Below are positions 29,408-39,404 of a stretch of 55,800 nucleotides of DNA, one piece after another. The notes below the pieces were generated by a model. That model saw nothing but the letters and a program-made list of their open reading frames with translations, was not told the origin of the DNA and did no database searches. Positions within the stretch are counted from its first letter, which is position 1, and each line of letters opens with the position of its first letter. The stretch comes from Vibrionaceae bacterium. GTDB taxonomy: Bacteria; Pseudomonadota; Gammaproteobacteria; Enterobacterales; Vibrionaceae. The stretch is from assembly GCA_018222805.1 (NCBI GenBank), contig JAAEZQ010000021.1:1-55800 (forward strand), given 5' to 3'. Made by a program: the position numbers and the translations under genes.

Positions 29408-29920
29408 ATGAAATCTGCAAAAAAAATGGTGTTAACTGCCGTTATTCTATCACTTACTCTCGGTGCAGCAGGTGCCTTCGCCTATGGTGGTAAAGACCAG
29501 CAAAAAGGTCCTCGTGATGAATGTGGCCCTGGTATGGATCGCGGTATCATGCGTCAGATGAACCTGACAGATGCACAAAAAGACCAACTACAATCTTTTC
29601 GCGATGCCAACCGCGCTGAGATGAGAGGCAAAAACTCAGCCGATCGTGATGCTCGTCTAGCAGAGCGACAAGCTTATCATGCAAAAATGCAGGCTCTCGT
29701 GCTGGCGGATAACTTTGATGAAGTGCAAGCGGCTGCGTTAGCTAAAGAAATGGTAGAAAAACAAACTGAGCGTCGTGTAGAAATGCTGAAGAGAAAACAC
29801 CAGATGTTGAGTGTACTGACTCCTGAGCAAAAAGCAGAGTTTGTGAAGTTGCAAAATGAACGTATGCAACAGTGCGACAACAGAATGCAAAAACGCATGA
29901 GTAAACAAAATAGTAACTAA
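29408..29920 (+). CDS. cpxP: CpxP/Spy family periplasmic stress protein
   Basis: CpxP is a periplasmic chaperone-like protein that binds the CpxA sensor domain and damps the Cpx response. It has 170 residues from ATG 29408, behind a GAGGA site. A signal peptide (about 1-25, ending AGAFA) is followed by a highly charged, mostly helical domain. The two LTxxQ family motifs are LTDAQKDQL (near 56) and LTPEQKAEF (near 142). The frame opens 5 codons earlier. Divergent cpxR and the intervening CpxR box identify it as the Cpx-controlled member rather than a distant Spy. The similarity between CpxP and Spy leaves some doubt about the exact name. Confidence 0.9.
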   Translation: MKSAKKMVLTAVILSLTLGAAGAFAYGGKDQQKGPRDECGPGMDRGIMRQMNLTDAQKDQLQSFRDANRAEMRGKNSADRDARLAERQAYHAKMQALVLADNFDEVQAAALAKEMVEKQTERRVEMLKRKHQMLSVLTPEQKAEFVKLQNERMQQCDNRMQKRMSKQNSN

Positions 29921-29942
29921 CCGTCACACCGAAATAATCTGA

Positions 29943-29970
29943 AGAGGCTGCCAATGGTCGCCTCTTTTTG
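29943..29970 (+). terminator. Terminator after cpxP
   Basis: The stem AAGAGGC/GCCTCTT has a loop of about 11 nt and a T-run. It lies 22 nt past the cpxP stop. Confidence 0.82.
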
Positions 29971-30043
29971 ATCTGGCTATTTCATACTCATTCAATAATT
30001 ATCAAGGTATACTCTGGATATGGTTTGAGTTAACTCTTTGATT

Positions 30044-30952
30044 ATGAAACATCAATATGCACGTTTAGTAACGACTGCCGCATGGACTGCGACAATCACG
30101 GCAACGCTTCTATTATTGGTCAAGGTCGTCACTTGGTGGGTGACGGGATCGGTCAGCTTATTGGCCTCTCTTATTGACTCTATGTTGGACATCGCTGCAT
30201 CAGTGGTGAATTTAGTGGTGGTCCGTTATGCCTTGCAGCCTGCCGACAGGGAGCATACTTTCGGTCACGGTAAGGCAGAGTCATTAGCGGCCCTTGCGCA
30301 AGCGATGTTCATTTCCGGCTCCGCAGTATTTTTGATCCTCAACGGGGTCGATCGCTTCTTCCGTCCTCAGGCGTTACATACTCCTGAGCTCGGCGTCTAT
30401 GTCTCGTTGTTTGCTATCGTAGTCACGCTTGGTTTGGTGACGTTTCAGAAACATGTGGTGCGAGTGACGGGCAGCCAAGCGATTGCTGCCGACTCTCTTC
30501 ACTATCAAACCGACCTTTATATGAATGCGGCCATTATGGTTGCGCTCGGGTTAAGTTATTTTGGCGTTACACAAGCGGATGCGGTGTTTGCGATTGGTAT
30601 TGGAGTGTTCATTCTTTACAGTGCTTTCAAAATGGTGAATGAAGCGACTCAAACCTTACTGGACAGAAAACTACCGGATACTGAGTTAGAAGAAATCCGT
30701 AATCAGTGCTTGAGTGTTAAAGGGGTGAGAGGCGTTCATCAGCTGCGAACCCGAATGTCCGGACCAACGCGTTTTATTCAGTTACACCTAGAGCTGGACG
30801 ATGACTTACGTTTAATCGAAGCCCACTATATTGCTGATAAGGTGGAAGAAAACTTACTGTCGGTCTTTCCTGAAGCGGATGTTCTGATCCATCAGGATCC
30901 GATATCTGTGATTTTTGGACCAGAGAAAGAACAGAAAGAGCAAGATTGGTAG
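30044..30952 (+). CDS. fieF: Cation-efflux pump FieF (YiiP)
   Basis: FieF is a CDF-family dimeric antiporter that exports Fe2+ or Zn2+ in exchange for protons. It has 302 residues from ATG 30044; a TTG two codons upstream is less likely. Six membrane spans lie in residues 1-210. The transport-site residues are in DSMLDIAA and in DSLHYQTD (the H-x3-D pair), and the loop HTFGHGKAESLAALAQ matches E. coli almost exactly. The cytoplasmic metal-binding domain covers about 210-290. It lies between cpxP and pfkA, as in E. coli. The ribosome site is weak. Confidence 0.96.
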   Translation: MKHQYARLVTTAAWTATITATLLLLVKVVTWWVTGSVSLLASLIDSMLDIAASVVNLVVVRYALQPADREHTFGHGKAESLAALAQAMFISGSAVFLILNGVDRFFRPQALHTPELGVYVSLFAIVVTLGLVTFQKHVVRVTGSQAIAADSLHYQTDLYMNAAIMVALGLSYFGVTQADAVFAIGIGVFILYSAFKMVNEATQTLLDRKLPDTELEEIRNQCLSVKGVRGVHQLRTRMSGPTRFIQLHLELDDDLRLIEAHYIADKVEENLLSVFPEADVLIHQDPISVIFGPEKEQKEQDW

Positions 30953-31237
30953 AACTCGAAAAATCCAAAAGCGTTTGACGACAAATTGGCGCTTATTGTC
31001 TATCTTTCCATCAATACGCTTAAAGAATCCTGATACTGATGTGAATCAACGAAGTTGATACGAGAAGCTGTAATACTCTTACATAAGTAGAAAAGTTACA
31101 TAAAAATGTGTGTTTTCATTGGTAATCCGGTATAGGAAATGTAACATAACGAACAGTTCTGGATTATGCAGGTTGCTTGGTGACAAGGGACCTAGAAGAA
31201 AATTAAATAAATTGATTGCCAAAGATCGAGGGTGAGC
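30953..31237 (+). promoter_or_regulatory. pfkA upstream region
   Basis: This 285-nt gap contains a perfect palindrome (ATCAAC-GAA-GTTGAT, 31045-31059) and a wider inverted pair GTTACAT/ATGTAAC (31095-31101 and 31139-31145). The word ACATAA occurs three times. No known operator such as Cra matches well. A GAGG ribosome site precedes pfkA. No terminator is obvious after fieF. Confidence 0.4.
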
Positions 31238-32200
31238 ATGATTAAGAAGATCGGTGTTTTAACAAGTGGCGGTGACGCACCTGGTATGAACGCTGCAGTA
31301 CGCGGCGTGGTACGCACAGCACTTTCTGAGGGATTAGAAGTGTTTGGTGTGTACGATGGCTACCTAGGTCTTTATGAAGGCCGCATCGAGAAGCTAGATC
31401 GTTCTAGTGTTTCTGATGTTATTAATAAAGGTGGTACGTTCCTGGGTTCTGCACGTTTCCCTGAGTTCAAGGAAGTGGCAGTACGCGAAAAAGCTATTGA
31501 GAACCTGAAGAAACACGGTATCGACGCACTGGTAGTGATTGGTGGTGACGGTTCTTACATGGGTGCAAAAAAACTGACTGAAATGGGTTACCCATGTATC
31601 GGTCTTCCAGGCACAATCGATAACGATATCGCTGGTACTGACTACACAGTGGGCTACCTAAGTGCACTAAACACAGTTATCGATGCAATCGACCGTCTAC
31701 GTGACACTTCTTCATCTCACCAACGTATTTCAATTGTAGAAATCATGGGCCGTCACTGTGGTGACCTGACTCTGATGTCTGCTATTGCTGGTGGTTGTGA
31801 GTACATCATTACACCAGAAACGGGTCTTGATAAAGAGAAGCTGATCGGCAATATCCAAGACGGTATCGCAAAAGGTAAGAAACACGCAATCATTGCTCTT
31901 ACTGAGCTGATGATGGATGCAAACGAACTTGCACGTGACATCGAAACAGCAACGGGCCGTGAAACTCGTGCAACAGTGCTGGGTCACATCCAACGTGGTG
32001 GCCGTCCTACTGCATTTGACCGTGTTCTTGCATCTCGTATGGGTAACTACGCGGTTCACCTTCTAATGGAAGGTCACGGTGGCCGTTGTGTTGGTATTGT
32101 GAAAGAGCAGCTTGTTCACCACGATATTATTGATGCGATCGAAAACATGAAGCGTCCTGTACGTAATGACCTGTACAAGGTTGCAGAAGAGCTGTTCTAA
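31238..32200 (+). CDS. pfkA: 6-phosphofructokinase, isozyme I
   Basis: PfkA phosphorylates fructose 6-phosphate with ATP, the committed step of glycolysis. It is an allosteric tetramer. The 320 residues from ATG 31238 equal E. coli PfkA in length; the frame opens two codons earlier at a GTG. The ATP-site motifs [16 protein letters not shown] and [14 protein letters not shown] and the catalytic motif PGTIDNDI are present. The substrate loop [13 protein letters not shown] is also complete. It follows fieF, as in E. coli, and ends with a strong terminator. Its high use of favoured codons suggests strong expression. Confidence 0.98.
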   Translation: MIKKIGVLTSGGDAPGMNAAVRGVVRTALSEGLEVFGVYDGYLGLYEGRIEKLDRSSVSDVINKGGTFLGSARFPEFKEVAVREKAIENLKKHGIDALVVIGGDGSYMGAKKLTEMGYPCIGLPGTIDNDIAGTDYTVGYLSALNTVIDAIDRLRDTSSSHQRISIVEIMGRHCGDLTLMSAIAGGCEYIITPETGLDKEKLIGNIQDGIAKGKKHAIIALTELMMDANELARDIETATGRETRATVLGHIQRGGRPTAFDRVLASRMGNYAVHLLMEGHGGRCVGIVKEQLVHHDIIDAIENMKRPVRNDLYKVAEELF

Positions 32201-32224
32201 GTCGACTGCTCTTAGCAAAAATAA

Positions 32225-32251
32225 AAAACCGCGTTGATACGCGGTTTTTTG
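32225..32251. terminator. Bidirectional terminator between pfkA and the MATE gene
   Basis: The stem ACCGCG/CGCGGT has a 6-nt loop, with A-run and T-run on either side. It lies between two convergent genes and can serve both. Confidence 0.9.
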
Positions 32252-32289
32252 TACGTGTTATTCTGGCTAAACAGTGAATTTTGTGTTCA

Positions 32290-33672
32290 TTAAGAGGAAG
32301 CGCTGTACTCGGACAGCATTAACTTTCGTTCGCGAAGCGCAAACATATAACCAAATAACCCTCCTAATATATTTCCGACGGCAATGCCGATAAACAGTCC
32401 TTCCACATCATATAGTTGGCTGCCGAGCCAAGCTGCTGGCAAGGTGAATACGAATAGGCGCATAAAACTCCACTTGAAAGCATGTAAGGGTTTATGCATC
32501 GCATTGAGTCCGCTCACTAAGATCATCACCACTCCTTGGAAACCGTAGCTGAATGGCACAACCAGTAGGTAATGCCACAGTAGATTTTTAACCGCCTCTT
32601 CTTGTGAGAATAGGGCGGCAAGAGGAATGCTCAACGGCACCATAGCCAGAAAAATCAGCCCCTGAAACACCACCGAAAAACGCATACTAAGGAACAGTCC
32701 TGCGAACGCGCGCTGTGGATTGTTGGCGCCCAGATTTTGCGCCATGAAAGGTGTTAGAGCTGAGGTCAGTGACATCAATACCAGAATTAGTATGGATTCA
32801 ATTCGCTGAGCGGCCCCATAAGCGGCAACGGCTGCGGTACCATGGTTTGACAGAAGCATCATCAAAATAGCACCAGATAGAGGGGTCATTGCTGTAGAGA
32901 AGGCTGCTGGCGTACCTATTTTTAATGTTTGCTGCCAATCTTGTTTCAGATGTAACCACTGCGGTTTAGCAAGAAGTCGCTCCCGTTTCACCAGTAGGTA
33001 TGACGAGCCGACTAAAGCACCTAACCAGCTGAAGGCACTTGCGATTGCCGCGCCTTGGATTCCGAGTTCAGGAAAAGGCCCCAAGCCGAAGATAAGCAGT
33101 GGATCCAGTATTCCGTTAATCAAACCCGCAAGCATCATGATTTGAGCGGGTGTTTTGGTATCACCCGTTGCGCGTATCGCACTGTTGCCAGCCATAGGGA
33201 TCACCAGTAAAGGAATGGTGAGATACCACACTTGCATGTACTGTTCGATGAGTGGCAGCAGATCGTCAGTCGCCCCCAGAAAACTAAACAGTGGCCGAAT
33301 GGTCACAAAACCAACTGATGAGGCGATGGCTACGAGCATTACAGCCAAAAGCAATCCATGGGTGGTAAAACGTGCGGCTTGTGTTGAATACCCCTGACCA
33401 AGTAGTCGACCAATATTGGTCGAGAGACCCATACCGATCCCCATCGTAATGCAGTTGACGGCGAAGGTTACCGGAAAGGTATAGCTGATCGCAGCTAATG
33501 CTTGAGTACCGAGTAGAGAGATAAAGAACGTATCGACCAGATTAAACATCAGAATCGCGATCATGCCCATCGTCATCGGTACGGTCATCTTCCGCAGAGT
33601 TTCGGGAATGGGTGCACTCAACAAACCATGTTTATCTGTTGCCTGGTGTTCCGGCTTGTTCTTTTCCAGCAT
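32290..33672 (-). CDS. MATE-family multidrug or metabolite exporter
   Basis: This 460-residue inner-membrane protein has about 12 hydrophobic spans in two homologous halves of the MATE family, which export cationic compounds using Na+ or H+ gradients. The N-terminal MTVPMTMGMIAILMFNLVDT segment and the FFISLLGTQALAAISYTFPV segment that follows are typical of the DinF/NorM-like branches. The exact substrate cannot be read from the sequence, so I give no symbol. The gene is convergent with pfkA and divergent from groS. Its ribosome site is weak. Confidence 0.9.
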   Translation of the reverse strand: MLEKNKPEHQATDKHGLLSAPIPETLRKMTVPMTMGMIAILMFNLVDTFFISLLGTQALAAISYTFPVTFAVNCITMGIGMGLSTNIGRLLGQGYSTQAARFTTHGLLLAVMLVAIASSVGFVTIRPLFSFLGATDDLLPLIEQYMQVWYLTIPLLVIPMAGNSAIRATGDTKTPAQIMMLAGLINGILDPLLIFGLGPFPELGIQGAAIASAFSWLGALVGSSYLLVKRERLLAKPQWLHLKQDWQQTLKIGTPAAFSTAMTPLSGAILMMLLSNHGTAAVAAYGAAQRIESILILVLMSLTSALTPFMAQNLGANNPQRAFAGLFLSMRFSVVFQGLIFLAMVPLSIPLAALFSQEEAVKNLLWHYLLVVPFSYGFQGVVMILVSGLNAMHKPLHAFKWSFMRLFVFTLPAAWLGSQLYDVEGLFIGIAVGNILGGLFGYMFALRERKLMLSEYSASS

Positions 33673-33796
33673 GTTTGATGTCTATCTGGTGAATAAACTG
33701 CAAGGATACAAGAAAGCAGGAAGGTGAGCGAGTGCGCATTTCTCACGCAAACCGTTGCGATCTTTTAACTAAGTCACAAAAAATTCATGCTCGCCC

Positions 33797-33823
33797 CTTG
33801 GGATCGTTCGTTCGACCCCTTAT
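33797..33823 (+). promoter_or_regulatory. Heat-shock (sigma-32) promoter of groSL
   Basis: The -35-like CTTGGGA (33797-33803) and the -10-like CCCCTTAT (33816-33823) are 12 nt apart. They match the sigma-32 consensus CTTGAAA-N(11-16)-CCCCATNT in most positions. The distance to the groS start is about 70 nt. Confidence 0.78.
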
Positions 33824-33891
33824 ATAGTGATCACGTGCCCCAAGTCGGGCAATTATCAAATAAACATGGAAATTTTCAGGAGAGACGACCA

Positions 33892-34182
33892 ATGAACATT
33901 CGTCCATTACATGACCGAGTTATCGTTGAACGTAAAGAAGTTGAATCTAAGTCAGCTGGTGGAATCGTTCTGACTGGTTCCGCTGCGGAAAAATCAACTC
34001 GCGGTGTTGTTCTAGCTGTAGGCAAAGGCCGCATTCTAGAAAACGGCACAGTGCTACCGCTGGACGTTAAGGTTGGTGATACTGTTATCTTCGCTGAAGG
34101 TTACGGCACTAAAACTGAAAAAATCGACGGTAAAGAAGTGCTAGTTATGTCTGAAAACGACATCATGGCAATCGTTGAATAA
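33892..34182 (+). CDS. groS: Co-chaperonin GroES
   Basis: GroES is the heptameric lid of the GroEL chaperonin. It has 96 residues from ATG 33892, beginning [16 protein letters not shown], behind an AGGAGAG site; the frame extends 35 codons upstream across the promoter and is not used. The mobile loop that contacts GroEL (about residues 16-33, [15 protein letters not shown]) is present. groL follows after 77 nt in the same operon. Confidence 0.98.
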   Translation: MNIRPLHDRVIVERKEVESKSAGGIVLTGSAAEKSTRGVVLAVGKGRILENGTVLPLDVKVGDTVIFAEGYGTKTEKIDGKEVLVMSENDIMAIVE

Positions 34183-34199
34183 TAGCAATCATTGAGTAA

Positions 34200-35906
<1,707 letters not shown>

Positions 35907-35914
35907 TATGCTGC

Positions 35915-35952
35915 TTATCTTGTCGCTGTAAGGCCTTACAGTGTTAAGATAA
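35915..35952. repeat. Imperfect inverted repeat after groL
   Basis: The arms TTATCTTGTCGCTGTAAGG and CCTTACAGTGTTAAGATAA pair over 19 bp except for about three positions in the middle. There is no T-run, and the true terminator follows 12 nt later. It could be an mRNA 3'-end stabilising fold. Confidence 0.75.
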
Positions 35953-35963
35953 CTGACCATGAA

Positions 35964-35993
35964 GAAGCCGAGGTTATTACCTCGGCTTTTTTG
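35964..35993 (+). terminator. Terminator of groSL
   Basis: The 10-bp stem AAGCCGAGGT/ACCTCGGCTT has a TATT loop and is followed by T residues. Confidence 0.92.
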
Positions 35994-36316
35994 TATTTGG
36001 TGTTATGAGGATTAACACTTTTCGATACGTCATAGCGATTCTGTTCGTATTTTATGAAGCGTGATGGAGTACTGTTTTAAACTCGGGTTGAATCGTGTTT
36101 GTTTATCCAGAGATGTGGCTGAACAAAACATCAACATTGTGTGGCGCTGGTACAAGAAATACCTCAGAAAATATTGAAACATGGTCAGTGTGGATTTTTT
36201 CTATTATAGTCAACCTGTTAAATATGACATACGGGTGACACTTTTTAGAACGATTACTAGAAAATGAGAACACATACGCTATGTTGTAAATAATGCTTAA
36301 TATAACGGAGATTAAA

Positions 36317-36880
36317 ATGAAAAAGCTTTTGACGTCTTTGGCAGTGGTAGCCGCTGTTGCATCACCTGTTGCGTTTGCTGACAGTACTCCTGTGATGTTT
36401 TCTACGATCGATCACATTAATGCGCCGTCTCGCTCTGAAGTGGGTGGTGTTCGTCTAGCCGTTCTACATGGTCAGGTTAACGAAGTGAAAGGGGTGGATT
36501 TCTCACTACTTGGTATGTCAGAGACTGAGCGTACAACAGGTATTAACTTTGGTCTGTTCTTCGGTGCGGCTAAAGTAAACCAAGAAATGAAAGGTGCTTC
36601 ACTTGGTCTTGTTAACTGGAACCGCGGCCAAACAACAGGTTTAAACCTAGGTGCGGTTAACATTACTAACAACGTAAAAGGCCTTAACTGGAGTGCGGTA
36701 AACTACTCTCAGGGCTATACAATGGCGGATGTTGGTCTGGCAAGTATCTCTAAAAAGTCTAACTTCCAGCTAGGTTTTTTCAACATGACAGACCAAATCG
36801 ATGGTATCCAAATCGGTCTGCTTAACTGTGCGGATAACGGCTTCCTGAAGTGTTTCCCACTGATTAACTTTGCGAAGTAA
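36317..36880 (+). CDS. Exported protein with solenoid-like surface repeats
   Basis: This 187-residue protein starts at ATG 36317 with a typical signal peptide (about 1-22, cleavage after AFA). The rest consists of at least six short repeats of about 18-20 residues built on G-x-N/D-x-G/S-L-x-N or its variants: TGINFGLFFG, KGASLGLVNWN, TGLNLGAVNITN, KGLNWSAVNYSQ, FQLGFFNMT and DGIQIGLLNC. The pattern recalls the LA_2272 surface-repeat proteins of Leptospira and would form a beta-solenoid or barrel-like fold. A C-terminal CADNGFLKCF could form a disulfide. Function is unknown. It ends in a terminator shared with the convergent mgtC-like gene. Confidence 0.82.
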   Translation: MKKLLTSLAVVAAVASPVAFADSTPVMFSTIDHINAPSRSEVGGVRLAVLHGQVNEVKGVDFSLLGMSETERTTGINFGLFFGAAKVNQEMKGASLGLVNWNRGQTTGLNLGAVNITNNVKGLNWSAVNYSQGYTMADVGLASISKKSNFQLGFFNMTDQIDGIQIGLLNCADNGFLKCFPLINFAK

Positions 36881-36908
36881 TTTGAAGTTATAGTAATAAG
36901 ATTCTAAA

Positions 36909-36942
36909 CAAAAAGACCCCAAACCTTTGTTGGGGTCTTTTT
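36909..36942. terminator. Bidirectional terminator
   Basis: The stem AAAAAGACCCCA/TGGGGTCTTTTT has a loop of about 9 nt, and A- and T-runs flank it. It separates the convergent exported-repeat gene and the mgtC-like gene. Confidence 0.92.
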
Positions 36943-36959
36943 ATATTTCACTTTATTGC

Positions 36960-37454
36960 TTATTTGATTAAGCGAGACGATTTTCTTCGCTGTATTCGTT
37001 GGTGAACACCGCGACGTAGTGACTTGATGTGTCGCTCCGCTTCATCGACGCCTAGCAACACGGTTAAAGTTAGCACTGTGATGACCACGGACTGTGATAA
37101 GTAACCTAGACCGATCATTAAGCCTAATCCGGCTAATACCCAGATAACTGCCGCAGACGTTACGCCGTGGATTTTGCCCTCTAGCGTCATCATCACCCCT
37201 GCACCAAGAAAACCGACACCTGTAATGATTTGGCCAAGTACACGTGCTTGATCAAGCGTGTTAGGCGATAAAGATACCGCCATCGACATAAAAAGATAGG
37301 TGCCTGAAATAATAAGAATAGCAGTGCGAATGCCAACCGGTTTACCACGGGTCTGGCGTTCTATGCCAATCATTAACCCATTGATGGCACAGCATAGGAG
37401 AGCAGACCAACTAAATGGGCCAAGATCGAAAATTTGTTCGAATGTTGTATGCAT
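36960..37454 (-). CDS. MgtC/SapB family membrane protein
   Basis: This 164-residue inner-membrane protein has about five hydrophobic spans and the family core: GLMIGIERQTRGKPVGIRT (near residue 28) followed by GQIITGVGFLGAGVMM (near 80). It lacks the long soluble ACT-like C-terminal domain of Salmonella MgtC; the tail is short and basic (RRGVHQRIQRRKSSR). MgtC relatives modulate membrane potential or ATP synthase under low Mg2+, but short members are largely untested. The ATG at 37454 is preceded by GGAGGT 5 nt away. A start four codons earlier is less likely. The gene is 104 nt downstream of epmB's stop, in the same direction. Confidence 0.9.
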   Translation of the reverse strand: MHTTFEQIFDLGPFSWSALLCCAINGLMIGIERQTRGKPVGIRTAILIISGTYLFMSMAVSLSPNTLDQARVLGQIITGVGFLGAGVMMTLEGKIHGVTSAAVIWVLAGLGLMIGLGYLSQSVVITVLTLTVLLGVDEAERHIKSLRRGVHQRIQRRKSSRLIK

Positions 37455-37570
37455 CTTGACCTCCAAAACCGCGGAGTATGCATAGAATTACCCTTCAAAG
37501 CGAACAAAAAGAAACGCTCGTGACGACAAATTTAATTCAACTTAAACTCAGGCTAATCCAGCCGTGGTGT

Positions 37571-38593
37571 TTACTCTAAATGCAGATCTAGCGGTGTTTT
37601 ACTTGGCCTACCACCGATTTCTCGCGTAAGTTTTGGCACCAGATAACCAGACACACGTGTAATCACTTCGCGCATGATAGTTTTTGCCTCCTCATCGGAA
37701 ACAAAGTAATGTGCAGCACCTTGAACTTTGTCTAAAACATGCAAGTAATAAGGCAAAATGCCCGCATCAAATAAGGCTTCACTCAAGTCTACTTGGGCAT
37801 CCACTGAGTCATTAACACCTTTGAGCAGCACGCTCTGGTTGAGTAGAGTCACGCCTGCCTGTTTGAGCTTGAATAGTTGCGCGGCAAGCTCGGCATTGAT
37901 TTCGTTCGCATGGTTTATGTGCGTGACCAAAATAACCTGCAGGCGGGAAACACTGAGTATTTGGCATAGCTCATTTGTGATTCGCGCTGGTATCACCACA
38001 GGTAATCGGCTATGAATACGAAGACGCTTGATGTGCGGAATTTGCTCAATGCTCTCTATCAGCCACTGAAGCTCGTCATCTTTCGCCATTAGCGGGTCTC
38101 CGCCAGACAAAATGACTTCGTTAAGCTCTGGTTTTTGAGCCATGTAATCCAAAGATTGAGTCCAAGCTTGTTTGCCGCTCTTGTTATCCTGATACGGGAA
38201 ATGGCGGCGGAAGCAGTAGCGACAATTCACAGCGCAGCCACCCTTAACAATCATCAGAGCACGATTGCGATATTTGTGCAGCAAGCCGGGAATCTCGTTC
38301 TCTTGCTCTTCAAGTGGGTCGCTGGAGTAGCCTGCGTGTACATCAAACTCTTCACTTAAAGGTAAAACCTGACGCAAAAGAGGGTCTTTGGGATTGCCTT
38401 TTTCCATCCTATCGACAAAACTTTGCGGTACACGCTGTGCAAACAGCTTGCGCGCAGCAAACCCGTCTTGCCACGGTGAGGGATCAATTTCCAGTTTTTC
38501 GAGCAATTTTGCAGGATCAGAGATCCCATTCGCCAACTGTTTGAGCCAGTTTTGCTCAACAGAATCGACTTTTCGGGTTATTATGTGCGGCAT
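37571..38593 (-). CDS. epmB: EF-P lysine 2,3-aminomutase (beta-lysine synthase)
   Basis: EpmB is a radical-SAM, PLP-dependent enzyme that makes (R)-beta-lysine, which EpmA attaches to elongation factor P. It has 340 residues. The radical-SAM cysteine motif is CAVNCRYC (C-x3-C-x2-C) near residue 120, and the following RRHFPYQD matches the family. The GGDPLM motif and the C-terminal PLP-binding LVPKLTREIGG are present. It is divergent from efp across 32 nt, so the two share a promoter region. Confidence 0.96.
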   Translation of the reverse strand: MPHIITRKVDSVEQNWLKQLANGISDPAKLLEKLEIDPSPWQDGFAARKLFAQRVPQSFVDRMEKGNPKDPLLRQVLPLSEEFDVHAGYSSDPLEEQENEIPGLLHKYRNRALMIVKGGCAVNCRYCFRRHFPYQDNKSGKQAWTQSLDYMAQKPELNEVILSGGDPLMAKDDELQWLIESIEQIPHIKRLRIHSRLPVVIPARITNELCQILSVSRLQVILVTHINHANEINAELAAQLFKLKQAGVTLLNQSVLLKGVNDSVDAQVDLSEALFDAGILPYYLHVLDKVQGAAHYFVSDEEAKTIMREVITRVSGYLVPKLTREIGGRPSKTPLDLHLE

Positions 38594-38625
38594 TGAATTT
38601 AGCTCTAAGAATGTAAGAGGAAAAA

Positions 38626-39192
38626 ATGGCTACAGTTAGCACCAATGAATTTAAAGGCGGTCTTAAGTTAATGCTTGATAACGAGCCTTGCGTAATCCTG
38701 GAAAACGAATACGTTAAACCAGGTAAAGGCCAAGCGTTCAACCGCGTGAAAATTCGTAAACTTCTTTCTGGTAAAGTGCTAGAGAAAACATTCAAGTCTG
38801 GTGACACTTGTGAAGTGGCAGACGTAATGGATATCGACCTAGATTATCTATATTCAGACGGCGAATTCTACCACTTTATGAACAATGAAACGTTTGAGCA
38901 AATTGCTGCAGATGCAAAAGCAGTTGGCGAGAACGCTAAATGGTTGGTAGAAAACAACACTTGTATGATCACACTTTGGAACGGTAACCCAATCTCAGTT
39001 ACTCCACCAAATTTTGTTGAGCTGGAAGTTACTGACACAGATCCAGGTCTGAAAGGTGATACTCAAGGTACTGGCGGTAAACCAGCTACGCTAGCAACTG
39101 GTGCTGTTGTACGTGTTCCACTATTCATCGCAATCGGCGAAGTGATCAAAGTTGACACTCGTACTGGTGAATACGTAGGCCGAGTGAAGTAA
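38626..39192 (+). CDS. efp: Elongation factor P
   Basis: EF-P relieves ribosome stalling at polyproline stretches. It has 188 residues in three beta-barrel domains (KOW-like N-domain about 1-63, central OB about 64-128, C-terminal OB about 129-188). The modified loop is KPGKGQ with K34 at its tip, the residue that EpmA/EpmB lysylate. The start [14 protein letters not shown] matches the family, and a GTAAGAGGAAAAA site precedes it. The modification genes epmB (adjacent) and epmA (about 4 kb right) are both in the window. Confidence 0.97.
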   Translation: MATVSTNEFKGGLKLMLDNEPCVILENEYVKPGKGQAFNRVKIRKLLSGKVLEKTFKSGDTCEVADVMDIDLDYLYSDGEFYHFMNNETFEQIAADAKAVGENAKWLVENNTCMITLWNGNPISVTPPNFVELEVTDTDPGLKGDTQGTGGKPATLATGAVVRVPLFIAIGEVIKVDTRTGEYVGRVK

Positions 39193-39210
39193 TTCACCCA
39201 ACCGTATCTA

Positions 39211-39240
39211 GTAAAAAGGTCGCCTCGGCGGCCTTTTTTA
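39211..39240 (+). terminator. Terminator after efp
   Basis: A G/C-rich stem (AAAAAGGTCGCC against GGCGGCCTTTTT, with one G-T pair) has a small loop and a T-run. It lies about 20 nt past the efp stop. Confidence 0.85.
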
Positions 39241-39304
39241 TTGTCTGAAAATTGGCTGTTTTAGGGATTAGTAATCAGGTGATAAACGGTTCCGCTAGTA
39301 AATG

Positions 39305-39358
39305 GATCATAGGTGGTCAAAAGCTTAAAAAGCAAAAAGATCATGGGTGTCCAAAAGC
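39305..39358. repeat. Short tandem repeat, two copies
   Basis: The words GATCATAGGTGGTCAAAAGC (39305-39324) and GATCATGGGTGTCCAAAAGC (39339-39358) are repeated with a period of 34 nt and differ at only three or four positions. Both are followed by A-rich tails ending in AGC or AAGC. They lie in the efp-frdD intergenic region. Confidence 0.75.
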
Positions 39359-39359
39359 A

Positions 39360-39388
39360 AAAAAAGCTGGCGAAAAGCCAGCTTTTTA
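39360..39388. terminator. Terminator after frdD
   Basis: The stem AAAGCTGGC/GCCAGCTTT has a short loop, with A- and T-runs on both sides. It lies 17 nt past the frdD stop and could also end transcripts from efp. Confidence 0.85.
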
Positions 39389-39404
39389 TATTTATAACAG
39401 CACC

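Larger units (their letters stand above)
35907..36316 (+). other. groL to 36.3-kb gene intergenic region
   Basis: The 410 nt hold a 38-bp imperfect inverted repeat (35915-35952) and the groL terminator (35964-35993). There is also a 37-codon ORF (36064-36177) ending in the basic stretch WRWYKKYLRKY, which I do not accept as a gene. The last 80 nt are AT-rich and probably hold the promoter of the following exported-protein gene. It has an ACGGAG ribosome site. Confidence 0.45.

Noticed and set aside
33787..33891. N-terminal extension of groS
   Set aside because: It overlaps the heat-shock promoter and has no similarity to GroES.
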